DNA of 64,000 nucleotides from the NCBI GenBank assembly GCA_030765055.1, contig CM060947.1, forward strand, positions 261,208,940 to 261,272,939. The letters run 5' to 3'. Source of the stretch: Mantis religiosa (taxonomy: Eukaryota > Arthropoda > Insecta > Mantodea > Mantidae). The notes beneath the pieces were generated by a model. The model was not told the origin of the DNA, made no database searches, and was given only the letters and a program-made list of their open reading frames with translations. The position numbers and the translations under genes are program-made. Positions 13,455 to 24,724 of this stretch are shown in pieces (positions within the stretch are counted from its first letter, which is position 1; each line of letters opens with the position of its first letter).

Positions 13455-15086
13455 TTGTACCTAATAGTGGTCCGAACTATAAAGACCGTACCTTAAAGTA
13501 CTTACAGCATAGTAAGTCGTCATTAAGGTAGTTGTCTCATGTGTTTATGAGAACTCCTAGTGGTTTACCGTGAAAAACACGAGTCAGTTGTACCTATTAG
13601 TGGTCCGAACTATAAAGCCCGGGCCTTAAAGTACTTACAGCATAGTAAGTCGCCATTAAGGTAGTTGTCTCATGTGTTTATGAGAACTCCTAGTGGTTTA
13701 CCGGGAAAAACACGAGTCAGTTGTACCTAATAGTGGTCCGAACTATAAAGCCCGGGCCTTAAAGTACTTACAGCATAGTAAGTCGCCATTAAGGTAGTTG
13801 TCTCATGTGTTTATGAGAACTCCTAGTGGTTTACCGGGAAAAACACGAGTCAGTTGTACCTAATAGTGGTCCGAACTATAAAGCCCGTGCCTTAAAGTAC
13901 TTACAGCATAGTACGTCGTCATTAAGGTAGTGGTCTCATGTGTTTATGAGAACTCCTAGTGGTTTACCGGGAAAAACACGAGTCAAATGTACCTAATAGT
14001 GGTCCGAACTATAAAGCCCGGGCCTTAAAGTACTTACAGCAGAGTACGTCGTCATTAAGGTAGTGGTCTCATGTGTTTATGAGAACTCCTAGTGGTTTAC
14101 CGGAAAAACACGAGTCAGTTGTACCTATTAGTGGTCCGAACTATAAAGCCCGGGCCTTAAAGTACTTACAGCATAGTAAGTCGCCATTAAGGTAGTTGTC
14201 TCATGTGTTTATGAGAACTCCTAGTGGTTTACCGGGAAAAACACGAGTCAGTTGTACCTAATAGTGGTCCGAACTATAAAGCCCGGGCCTTAAAGTACTT
14301 ACAACATAGTAAGTCGTCATTAAGGTAGTTGTCTCATGTGTTTATGAGAACTCCTAGTGCTTTACCGTGAAAAACACGAGTCAGTTGTACCTAATAGTGG
14401 TCCGAACTATAAAGCCCGGGCCTTAAAGTACTTACAGCATAGTACGTCGTCATTAAGGCAGTGGTCTCATGTGTTTATGAGAACTCCTAGTGGTTTACCG
14501 GGAAAAACAGGAGTCAATTGTACCTAATAGTGGTCCGAACTATAAAGCCCGGGCCTTAAAGTACTTACAGCATAGTAAGTCGTCATTAAGGTAGTTATCT
14601 CATGTGTTTATGAGAACTCCTAGTGGTTTACCGGGAAAAACACGAGTCAATTGTACCTAATAGTGGTCCGAATTATAAAGCCCGGGCCTTAAAGTACTTA
14701 CAACATAGTAAGTCGTCATTAAGGTAGTTGTCTCATGTGTTTATGAGAACTCCTAGTGCTTTACCGTGAAAAACACGAGTCAGTTGTACCTAATAGTGGT
14801 CCGAACTATAAAGCCCGGGCCTTAAAGTACTTACAGCATAGTACGTCGTCATTAAGGTAGTGGTCTCATGTGTTTATGAGAACTCCTAGTGGTTTACCGG
14901 GAAAAACACGAGTCAATTGTACCTAATAGTGGTCCGAACTATAAAGCCCGGGCCTTAAAGTACTTACAGCATAGTAAGTCGTCATTAAGGTAGTTATCTC
15001 ATGTGTTTATGAGAACTCCTAGTGGTTTACCGGGAAAAACACGAGTCAGTTGTACCTAATAGTGGTCCGAACTATAAAGCCCGGGT
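13455..15086 (+). repeat. 133-bp satellite, about 12.3 units (second array)
   Basis: Same unit and orientation as 3787-5395. Some variants are shared between non-adjacent units (for example cctattagtgg, and tagtgctttaccgtgaaaaac at about 14357 and 14756), indicating block duplication inside the array. It ends mid-unit (aagcccgggtcatttgg) and passes directly into the tRNA-like right end. Confidence 0.92.
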
Positions 15087-15120
15087 CATTTGGAGAGTTT
15101 AATGTTATGTCGGCACGTTG

Positions 15121-15194
15121 GCCATAGTAACTCAAATGGTTAGAGCGGCTGGACGGAAACCAGAAGATCCGTGGTTCAAATCCCGGCTATGACA
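15121..15194 (+). other. 74-nt tRNA-like module, copy 2
   Basis: Acceptor GCCATAG/CTATGAC (six of seven pairs), D stem ACTC/GAGC, anticodon-position stem ctgg/ccag with loop acggaaa, T loop TTCAAAT, and discriminator A. Exactly the same length as copies 1, 3, 4 and 5. Confidence 0.72.
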
Positions 15195-15361
15195 TTGAAT
15201 TTTTCAGTCTGGCTCTACCCTTTCAGAAGTGTTTTGTTTTAGAGTCACCCACTGCGTTTTAATCCTGGCTTTCTCACAAAAAGTTACTTACCTGGTTCTT
15301 ACCCTGGACCCTTCATTTGTTGAAATGTTTATCTTCAGTAACTTAAAGCAGATATTACAAG

Positions 15362-16669
15362 ATCCGTTCAATAAAGAATGATCACAATTTTTTTGGCAGC
15401 GTACCATTACTCATCCTCATAATTTTGATCGTCTTTCTCAAAATAGTCTCCCCTGAATGCGATGTACTTGTCCCAGCGTTTCTGCTAGTCTTCAAAGACA
15501 TGCTGGAAACCATTTTTGAGAGATCCTTCAAAATCACCTCCGCAGCCTTCACCACTGCTTCTGATGATGGATAATGCCTCCACGAAGGCGTTTCTTCAAG
15601 TTAGGGAATATAAAAAAGTGTCATAGAACTAATTACGGACTATAGGGCGGGTGAGGGATGTACTTCACGTTGCTTTTTGCAAGATACTCAGCAACAACAT
15701 TGGCAATATGCGGCCGCGCATTATCGTGGTACGGCATCCAGCCTGCATCATGGAAATGTGGTCTTTTGCGCCTGATATGGACTTGCAATGTTTTCAGGAT
15801 ATCCCTGTAATATTGTCCAATTACTGATGTGTGTGCAGCTACAACATGCGGATAAACCATTCCATGAATATCAAAGAATAAGACGACCATAACTTTCCCA
15901 GCAGAAGCAACCACTTTTGCTTTTTTGGGGTTGGTGATGAAGGAGATTTCCACACTGAGCTCTGTTGCTTGCTCTCAGGTTCAAAATGACGTAGCAAAGT
16001 TTCATCAGCAGTGATTACGCTTGAAAGAAACTCCGGATCTTCCTCTAACATCAACGTTAACTGCATGCAGAGCTGCATGCGAATGTCCTTTTGTTCGGGA
16101 ATCAACAGTCTTGGAACCCATCACGCACAAACACGTCTCATGTGTAATGTTTCTGTCACCAATGTGTAGGTGGTACTCAGTGAAATGTTCAGTATTTCAG
16201 AAAGTGATCTTAAGGTAAGTCGTCGATCCTCTCTCACAATGGCAGCAGCAGTGTTGATGTTTCCTTCCGTAAGAGCAGTAAATGGAGCACCGGATACACC
16301 TTCCTTTGAAATTGATTGTCTCTTCTCTTTAAACATTTTAAATCACCTTCGAGCTGTGCTTTAGGGAAGAACAGACTCTCCATAGGCCTCCTGTAATATT
16401 GTATAGGCCTCAACTGAAGATTTGTTGAGACGAAAGCAGAATTTCAAAGCCGCATTTTGTTCCTCGCGAGTTACCTCATTTGCAGCGGTAGGCGATACTG
16501 AAGATGTCTGAACTTACCTGGTTCTCACAGGCGGGAATCAGGAGTACCAACAATTAAACTACTAAGGCGTGTTTGTTTCACATTAAGCTAAGAGAATATA
16601 ATGAAATTGAATTTTATTGCGAAAAATTATGACCGTAGAAATTATGATCATTTTTTATTGAACAGCCCT
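15362..16669 (-). mobile_element. Mariner-like transposon (same family as 1398-2688)
   Basis: The left end is tccgttcaataaagaatgatcac at about 15365 and the right end is tgatcattttttattgaacagcccttg at about 16645-16670. The left terminal repeat has lost the first bases of the family consensus (gatccgttc where others read gagggttgttc). Confidence 0.85.
15540..16485 (-). pseudogene. Mariner transposase, multiply frameshifted
   Basis: The minus strand carries the helix-turn-helix region (SISKEGVSGAPFTALTEGNI, about 16320-16260), LLIPEQKDIRMQLCMQL and VITADETLLRHFEPESK with the first catalytic Asp (about 16105-15975; Trp of DETW replaced by Leu). Then come KAKVVASAGKVMVVLFFD, HDNARPHIANVVAEYL with the second Asp, and IPHPPYSP near 15640. 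An altered first-Asp motif and several frame breaks mark it as dead. Confidence 0.82.
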
Positions 16670-17585
16670 TGTAAAATAAAGTTTAGGAAGAATAATTTCA
16701 AGAATAATAGGTGGAGAAAGTCGTGTGAGTAGCTTTCGCTCATTATGTGTATCTTTAGGCGACGAACTAAACTTGCGCGTGGTAATGGAGTTAGAACGTA
16801 CATCTTGTAGGCAACACTAAACAATAAAGCTAGTGATTGGCTGCCTAAACTTTGCCATTGTACTCGAGAGAGAAGCCTGTAGTTTGTCAATGCCAAAATA
16901 AATAGACCGTTCCATGTCTAATTACACTCAGGAGAACTTTAAATCGCTGTCAGCCGTTCGCAGTTGAAGCACTCTGCGACAGATGGCACTCTAGCTCGCG
17001 ATATCTACATTCAACATTTGCGCAAGCAAAACAAAACACACAAAAAAAGAAGAACGTTATATCGAGTTAAAATCAATGCTGCACCGGAACTGTTAAAGAT
17101 TAGAGATGTGTTTTTTTTTTCATGACAGATAAAAAATTTAGAGCTCTGTATAGTGAAATATCTATAAATGGAAAAAGAACAAGTTAGGTGATAAATTATG
17201 CTACGATACAATCTCATGGGAGAGAAATATTACCAACATTGTGTGTTAAAAGAACACTCCAGCCTGCACGAGTAGAACTTGGACGAAAATAAATTGTTAA
17301 AGATTTACATGTTAATTCTATTTCTCAGAAAAACAATTACAAAAATATAATGTATTACATTTCTCTACTAATTCTTCTATTAACTTCTCTTACAAGAGCT
17401 TTTTAACTTCTGTATTTCGTAGTTAGTAGAGGAAATATTAAAATATAAAAGACGGTGGTGAGATTTCGCCAGAAATGCATATTTTGAGGTCACGTGAAAC
17501 AGATCCAAATGTGTGTATGTATAAACAGCATAACATAAAAAATGAAGGGTTGATTACAGTAATTAAGTTGGCGTTTCCTAAAGTA
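16670..17585. other. No recognised gene
   Basis: AT-rich spacer with short open frames on both strands and no domain I recognise. Confidence 0.45.
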
Positions 17586-18130
17586 TCACAAAGAGATTTT
17601 AAAGAAAGGTCTCGTAGGGGAGGCGATCCGTCCCCTTCAGCTGCCGTGGTGCGGGCGCTGCGGACCCCTAGCACTCGTGGTACCTCTGACGTTACTAGAG
17701 AAACCTTGGGCCGAACTTCTGAGCCCCTCCCGTCGGGGAGTTGTTCGAATTGGGTTCGTCTCGAGCGGGCAGTGTGTTCCCGACACCCACGGAGAATATG
17801 GTACCTCCGGCCAGACTACGGCCGCCCGGAGGTGATAGAGGGTTGCTTCATAAATCCCGGGTATTAGCCTGCAGAGCTAGTAGAAGGTGTGCTAGAGCAC
17901 CAGGCGGCCCCACCGAGGTTTTTTGGTACTCTTCCCTGCGTGGTTGTTGCGTTTAAGTGGCGTATCCACTTCCATACGTCTTGACGTTATAGTCCATGGG
18001 GGAGGGGGGCTTTTTGGACCCTATGGAAAGAGCCCCAGAGTTTAATGCTCCCGGGTTGAAGGAAGCCAGGGTCTTTAGACCTACGGGTCCTGGACTGATT
18101 GGAGTAGAGCCTCTCCAGTTAACAACATAC
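17586..18130. other. GC-rich block of unknown origin
   Basis: About 545 bp distinctly richer in G+C than its surroundings, with CpG dinucleotides (ccgtcgggg, gcgggcgctgcgg, ggccgcccgg). Open frames of 130 and 71 codons overlap on the plus strand but show no known motif. A LINE 5' region or a processed fragment is possible; I cannot assign it. Confidence 0.35.
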
Positions 18131-18214
18131 CCGAAACTATCCTTTGGAAAATTGTTTGTTTCTTCTGTTTTCTCTCAAAAATGGTTCTATAGGCTTTGAT
18201 GAAAATACTATACA

Positions 18215-19000
18215 GGATGTTTTATAAATACTTTTACAAACTTCAGGTATGGGTTCCTCACACCAAAAAAGGACAAAAGTTCATATGAACATACGTCCCA
18301 TAATCCTTTGTTTTATCGTTAGGAGGTGTTCAAGACAATGGTACACTTATAACTTACAAAACTCATAATAAATGCTCGAAATGTCCTCCTCTTGCTTCTA
18401 TGCATGTGCTACTCGTCGAATCATGGAATGTCGCAGCCTTTCAGAATCTCCAGAATGGCGGACAATGGTTTCGCAGGCTTCCATGACACGTCGATGATGC
18501 GTTTCTGCCTCCGGAATGACAGCTACATAAACCAGTGGTTTAAGATGCTCCCAGAGGTAAAAATCCACAGGATTGGGGTTTGGAGAACGTACAGGTCATG
18601 GAACTGGTCCTCCTCAGCCTATCCGTCGGTCATGGTAGATATCAGTTAGTGCATCTCGAATAATGTGACTAAAATGGCTGGAGCCCCATCACGCAGAGCG
18701 GGAAGAGTGCTGAATAAAGTCCCAGTAGACAGCATCAGTAAGACGTGCTGGTATGGACGTACCAAACAGTCGACTACAATGCCAGACTAAACTGTTGCTG
18801 ATGTCTAGCCTGAAGTACAGCATGAGGAATACTCTCCGCCCATACGTGTACCTTGTGAAAATTAGTAACTCCATTTCTCCCAAATGTTGCCTCGTCTGTA
18901 AACAAAACTGACGTGACAAACAATGGATTGGCGGTTTCTGGTACAAACCATCGGCAAAAGTTATCCCGTGGTGGATGATTGGCAGGCCAAAGGCCTTCCA
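18215..19000 (-). pseudogene. Tc/mariner-superfamily DDE transposase fragment
   Basis: The minus strand reads NPLFVTSVLFTDEATFGRNG with the first catalytic Asp, then NFHKVHVWAE, HAVLQARHQQQFSL, RLTDAVYWDF, NPNPVDFYLWEHLK (second or third acidic motif region) and MIRRVAHA near the end. Frameshifts and an in-frame stop break it. The edge near 18212 (acaggatgttttataaa) may be its terminus. The N-terminal DNA-binding part is missing. It sits directly against a Penelope fragment at 19008. Confidence 0.75.
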
Positions 19001-19007
19001 CACGTTG

Positions 19008-19225
19008 AATATGATCATTTTTTGGTCATTTAACCAGGAAATAAATCCCGAAGTTAAATTATTAAAACAATTAAATGGTCCCATAAAGTTAACAGTGTGG
19101 GAGAAAATATTTATTTTAAAAAATAAACATCACGTAATGAATTTTGACATACCGGCAATTGATTCTGTTTTTAGATTTGTTTCGTATTCAGATGTTGGTA
19201 ATGTGGGAAACGTAACATAAAAGAA
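19008..19225 (+). pseudogene. Penelope-like element 3' fragment
   Basis: Reads DHFWSFNQEINPEVKLLKQL, then NGPIKLTVWEKIF, on the plus strand. It is nearly the same as 39580-39760, which belongs to the element with a recognisable GIY-YIG start (CDKVYIG). It is therefore the C-terminal end of a GIY-YIG nuclease domain; only this tail survives here. Confidence 0.6.
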
Positions 19226-20295
19226 AATAACATGGTAACCGAGATTTCCTTAACAATGGAGTTTGTTCAATAAACTGAAGACGAACGCGATGTGCCTTCG
19301 AAATCGATCTTTTATAAAGAAGAAGGAATTATCAACTTCTTAAGTTAAGTGGAGACTGTTACAAATATGTTTATTTGTGTAATAAGACGGATAGTATTTC
19401 AGGGAGATAAGAGCTTGCATAAGCGCCGTAGATAAAAGACTTGCCGACACATATATAGTTACATTCTAGAACATTCGTGTTTTATCTGGTGACATGTTAG
19501 AACATTCTATAACGGTCTGGAATTGATGAATGGGTGCATAAAAATAAGCCATGGCTAGTGATCGAGCAGTCGTAAACAGGAGTATATAGTTGTAAAGTGT
19601 TGTAACGAGAGCTGATGTAATCAGAACGCTTGGTAGATTGTGATTGTGTATGTGACGTAATTCTGCTGCTACTGAATAATTGAACAGACTATATCTTTAC
19701 AGAAATAAAGAACGTTTTGACTTTAAGAATATTGGACTTTTAATTCTACAAATCCACAAAGTCACGATATTCTTGGTTATTGCTTTGAATTTTCAAACTC
19801 TTACACTTTGCTCAACTGATAAATCGCTTTCTTGCACAAAGCAATGTTATATCAATCACAAAGCAGAACGCTCTTTCAAACCCTGATTATTCTTAGGTCC
19901 ATAGCGAAATAATACTTTTTAACGATGCAGTCAATTGCCAGGATTGCGTCAACAAATCTAATGAGCTCCGAAGTTACATTAATCGTTGTATCGTCAGCAA
20001 TGCAAACGTTAAGTCATTAATCATAATAAAACAGTAGAGCCAGGATGGATATTTACATTAGAGAGCATTAGTCATTAATAAATGTCACCTCAGTTCGATT
20101 TGTCAGGTAAGAACTAAGTAAAGCTAGCTCGTGATCCCTAATATGATAGTAATAACATTTGGAAATGATGGTTAAACAGTCAAAATTTACATAGAATAAC
20201 CAGGAAATAACAATGTGCTAACTGCACGTGTTGTTGAACCTGTTCCACTATATATTGCTCTTTGTAACTATAGTGAGATCCACATAAACCTGTCC
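19226..20295. other. No recognised gene
   Basis: AT-rich spacer; no coding frame with recognisable motifs. Confidence 0.45.
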
Positions 20296-20465
20296 TATTT
20301 CAATAGGCCATACAACTTGGACCAATAATAGGACATACGTGCAACTTTGTGAGTATATAATATACAATTGGGAGATTATATTACACTATTTACATCTCAG
20401 AGAAAATGTTGGAAGCGTCCTCCACCAGCATCTATATACGTTTACTCCCAGATGCAAACCTCTGG
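20296..20465 (-). mobile_element. Terminal fragment of the DDE foldback family
   Basis: Matches the left arm of the element at 61510-61690: ccaataatagga, caattgggagatta, ttacactatttaca, gagaaaatgttggaag, cctccaccagcatctata. The minus strand would encode the Cys-Ile-Asp-Ala-Gly-Gly-Gly end of that transposase. Only about 150 bp are present. Confidence 0.65.
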
Positions 20466-20544
20466 CATACAATGGTTGGTGATGATATCATATATTTATT
20501 CTGTGTATTCCAAAATTTTACAATATACAACTTTTGGCTTCATT

Positions 20545-23112
20545 TATTTGTCTTTACCTTAGCTTATATGACACCCTGATCTTCTGCTCTGCCAGGTAAC
20601 TCTTAACATCCATACCTCCTTCTTAATTAATTACTCCCTTTCTTCCCCCTCATCTTCCCTTCTTATATTCTTTACATTTATTTGTCTTTACCTTGTTGCT
20701 ACCTTGGCTTACATGACACCCTGGTCTTCTGCTCTGTCAGGTAGCTCTTACCCTCCATGCCTCCTTGTTACTTAATTAGCCCCTTTCTCCCCCCACATCT
20801 TCCTTTCTTATATTCTTTACATTTATTTGTCTTTACCTTGTTGCTACCTTGGTTTACATGACACCCTGGTCATCTGTTCTGCTAGGAAACTCTTAACCTC
20901 CATGCCTCCTTACTTAATTAGTCCCTCTTTTCCCCCTCATCTTCCTTTCTTATACTCTTTACATTTGTCTTTACCTTGCAGCTACCTTGGCTTACATGAC
21001 ACCCTGGTCTTCTGCTCTGTCAGGTAGCTCTTACCTTCCATGCCTCCTTGTTACTTAATTATTCCCTTTCTCCCCCCTCATCTTCCTTTCTTATATTCTT
21101 TACATTTATTTGTCTTTACCTTGTTGCTACCTTGGTTTACATGACACCCTGGTCATCTCCTCTGCTAGGAAACTCTTAACCTCCATGCCTCCTTACTTAA
21201 TTAGTCCCTCTTTCCCCCCCTCATCTTCCTTTCTTATACTCTTTACATTTGTCTTTACCTTGCTGCTACCTTGGTTTACATGACACCCTGGTCATCTGCT
21301 CTGCCAGGTAACTCTTAACCTCCATGCCTCCTTCTTACTTAATTAGTCCCTCTCTTCCCCCTCATCTTCCTTTCTTATACTCTTTACATTTGTCTTTACC
21401 TTGTTGCTACCTTGGCTTACATGACACCCTGGTCATCTGCTCTGCCAGGTAACTCTTAACCTCCATGCCTCCTTCTTACTTAATTAGTCCCTCTCTTCCC
21501 CCTCATCTTCCTTTCTTATATTCTTTATATTTGTCTTCGCCTTGTTACTACCTTGACTTACATGACACCCTGGTCTTCTGTTCTGCCAGGTAACTCTTAA
21601 CCTCCATGCCTCCTTGTTACTTAATTAGTCCCTTTCTTCCCTCTCATCTTCCTTTCTTATATTCTTTACATTTATTTGTCTTTACCTTGTTGCTACCTTG
21701 ACTTACATAACACCGTGGTCTTCTGCTGTCAGGTAGCTCTTAAACTCCATTACTCCTTCTTACTTCATTAGCCCTTCTCTTGCCCCTCATCTTCCTTTCC
21801 TATATTCTTTACGTTTATTCGTCTTTATCTTGTTGCTACCTTGGCTTACATGACACCCTGGTCTTCTGTTCTGCCAGGTAACTCTTAACCTCCATGCCTC
21901 CTTGTTACTTAATTAGTCCCTTTCTTCCCTCTCATCTTCCTTTCTTATATTCTTTACATTTATTTGTCTTTACCTTGTTGCTACCTTGACTTACATAACA
22001 CCGTGGTCTTCTGCTGTCAGGTAGCTCTTAAACTCCATTACTCCTTCTTACTTCATTAGCCCTTCTCTTGCCCCTCATCTTCCTTTCCTATATTCTTTAC
22101 GTTTATTCGTCTTTATCTTGTTGCTACCTTGGCTTACATGACACCCTGGTCTTCTGTTCTGCCAGGTAACTCTTAACCTCCATGCCTCCTTGTTACTTAA
22201 TTAGTCCCTTTCTTCCCTCTCATCTTCCTTTCTTATATTCTTTACATTTATTTGTCTTTACCTTGTTGCTACCTTGACTTACATAACACCGTGGTCTTCT
22301 GCTGTCAGGTAGCTCTTAAACTCCATTACTCCTTCTTACTTCATTAGCCCTTCTCTTGCCCCTCATCTTCCTTTCCTATATTCTTTACGTTTATTCGTCT
22401 TTATCTTGTTGCTACCTTGGCTTACATGACACCCTGGTCTTCTGTTCTGCCAGGTAACTCTTAACCTCCATGCCTCCTTGTTACTTAATTAGTCCCTTTC
22501 TTCCCTCTCATCTTCCATTCTTATATTCTTTACATTTATTTGTCTTTACCTTGTTGCTACCTTGACTTACATAACACCGTGGTCTTCTGCTGTCAGGTAG
22601 CTCTTAAACTCCATTACTCCTTCTTACTTCATTAGCCCTTCTCTTGCCCCTCATCTTCCTTTCCTATATTCTTTACGTTTATTCGTCTTTATCTTGTTGC
22701 TACCTTGGCTTACATGACACCCTGGTCTTCTGTTCTGCCAGGTAACTCTTAACCTCCATGCCTCCTTGTTACTTAATTAGTCCCTTTCTTCCCTCTCATC
22801 TTCCTTTCTTATATTCTTTACATTTATTTGTCTTTACCTTGTTGCTACCTTGACTTACATAACACCGTGGTCTTCTGCTGTCAGGTAGCTCTTAAACTCC
22901 ATTACTCCTTCTTACTTCATTAGCCCTTCTCTTGCCCCTCATCTTCCTTTCCTATATTCTTTACGTTTATTCGTCTTTATCTTGTTGCTACCTTGGCTTA
23001 CATGACACCCTGGTCTTCTGTTCTGCCAGGTAACTCTTAACATCCATGCCTCCTTGTTACTTAATTAGTCCCTTTCTTCCCCCTCATCTTTCTTTCTTAT
23101 ATCCTTTACATT
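20545..23112. repeat. T/C-rich satellite with 288-bp higher-order unit
   Basis: Monomers of about 138-145 bp contain ttgtctttaccttgttgcta, acatgacaccctggtcttct, ctcttaacctccatgcctcc and catcttcctttctta. From about 21700 two monomer types alternate: one with ttggcttacatgacaccctgg, the other with ttgacttacataacaccgtgg. Together they form a near-identical 288-bp dimer, starting at about 21841, 22129, 22417, 22705 and 22993. The plus strand is strongly pyrimidine-rich. Confidence 0.92.
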
Positions 23113-23407
23113 TCTGGCCCATTTTTTTACTTATGGACTGCCGACGCAAGTAGGGAGAAATAGCGGGCTATAAGGCTGCATAACGTTGGTTAACATAGCA
23201 GTCAGAGAACAGGGGATGCCAAGCCTTCTTCTTCTGCTTTCAGCGCCATCTATTATTCCCAGATTAAATGTTCGCTTCGGTCAACTATTACCTATCAGTA
23301 CACAGCAAAATAGTTTGTGCCGTGTTTTGTTAGGTTTAGCGTGTTTTGAGTAGTGAATCAGAGTGATTTGTTTAAATACAGGTAAGTTCTTTTATACGGA
23401 GACACTA
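23113..23407. other. Spacer before hAT relic
   Basis: Contains no open frame of note; possibly 5' flank of the following hAT-like relic (aaatacaggtaagttc near 23380 resembles a splice donor). Confidence 0.35.
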
Positions 23408-23725
23408 TGAATTCCATACAGTGCCTTTTTAAAAAAATGGGCTTAGAAGAAGAAAAACTGAAATTAAGCGACTTGGAAGTCCCACACGCCAAATATAAAA
23501 ATCACACAGGTAGTTAAAACAAAATCTGGATGTTTTAACAGGGACTTTAACAACGATGTATGTGAGAAATATAATTTGATGTGTGGTTATGATATCAAAA
23601 ATGCCGTGTTTTGCTTTCCTTGCGTTCTGTTTGTCCGTGGATAATACATGGCATGAATGATTTGCAGCACCTCCATTATCGCCCTTCATTATTAACACCT
23701 TCGGTCTCAAGCTAAATCAAGGCTA
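23408..23725 (+). pseudogene. hAT-type transposase, N-terminal zinc-finger relic
   Basis: An ATG at 23408 opens MNSIQCLFKKMGLEEEKLKL, followed by HAKYKNHTG and a stop. In other frames it continues KSGCFNRDFNND, CEKYNLMCGYDIKNAVFCFP and CVLFV. The run of aromatic and Cys residues (AVFCFPCVLF) resembles the TTF/ZMYM-like zinc-finger segment at the start of hAT-superfamily proteins. Frame breaks and the absence of the catalytic core make it a relic. Confidence 0.5.
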
Positions 23726-23773
23726 GACAGAAGATGAGGTTAAAGTTGTATATAATCCATTTGATGTGTTATT

Positions 23774-24495
23774 TTATGTGTCTAGAATCAGTCTCGGGCA
23801 TTTGTAGCGCTCTCCTGGATCGATGTCGTACTCACCTAGACCGCGGATGAGGGAGTTGAAGTTGTGGGAGAGGTTTCGATAGAAGGAACGTGAAAGGGTA
23901 TGGATGTAGTCTGTTATTGTGGGGATACGTACGTCACGTCGGATAACTAGATTGGAGATGTACCAAGGGGAGTCTGTGGCAATGCGGAGGAATCGGGATT
24001 GTAGAATTTCAAGGCGGTGTAGGTGAGACTTGACTGCTACTGGCGTATATGATGGCTGGAAGGAGTACTTGCTTATACAGGAGCAGTTTTGTAGGCAGAC
24101 ACATCGCCGATCGTCGGTTATAGAGAGGGTAGAGCATACCCATTCTTTTGCTAACTCTATTAGCCACATATATAATGTGGTCTCTCCACGTCAATTTGAT
24201 GTCAAGTAGAACACCGAGATACTTAACGTAAGTTTTTCGATGGACGTCCTCATCAGCTAGACAAATTGGTGGAAGGTCCGCTATTCGTCTTCGAGAGAAG
24301 GTGATGGATTGGCTCTTCTGTAGGTGGACGTATAGGCGCCAAGGTTTGAACCAGGTGGTGAGGAGGTCGGCATATTGTTGAATCCTGCGAGCACACAGGT
24401 TGAGCTCCGATGACGTGGAGGTGACAGCTGTATCGTCAGCACAGAGATACAGCGAGCAGCGTGGCAGAGATGGTAGGCTGTTGATGTAGCTCCAG
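23774..24495 (-). pseudogene. Jockey-like LINE, reverse transcriptase C-terminal part
   Basis: The minus strand from 24495 reads SLPRCSLYLCADDTAVTSTS (ADD catalytic motif), LQKSQSITFSRRRIADLP and TYVKYLGVLLDIKLTWRDHI. After frameshifts it continues HLHRLEILQSRFLRIATDSP and WYISNLVIRRDVRIPTITDY. These are reverse-transcriptase palm/thumb and connection motifs of Jockey-clade elements. It is 5' truncated and frameshifted. It lies head-to-head with the next LINE. Confidence 0.82.
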
Positions 24496-24724
24496 ATTCT
24501 TAACTTAACCGCTAGATGGCAGCGTAAGTGGATACTTATTCTTAGTACATAAAACGTGAATTTATAGTAAATATTATATTTAATTTACCTCCCTTTAGAT
24601 ATATAAGCTTAGAAATTATATTTTTTTAATAATTGATGTTTATGAGTAATTGTAATTTATTCCTGTCAAAGTAAGAAACAAATTGTCTGACGCCATACAG
24701 ATATAAAGTCAATGGACTTGGATT

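Larger units (their letters stand above)
13345..15232 (+). mobile_element. Second tRNA-like-ended element with 133-bp array
   Basis: The left end carries caaagggttgagccagactg (about 13380-13400). The right end carries cagtctggctctaccctttc (about 15206-15225), an inverted pair. The left end also forms a hairpin (cacactagccgtgtgtagga against tcctacacacgtctagtgtg, 13353-13438). Inside are 12.3 units of the 133-bp satellite and a 74-nt tRNA-like module. The architecture parallels 3720-5525. Confidence 0.72.

Noticed and set aside
17475..17956. 130- and 71-codon frames in the GC-rich block as host genes
   Set aside because: Overlapping frames in GC-rich DNA are expected by chance; no domain, splice site context or hydrophobic core pattern supports them.
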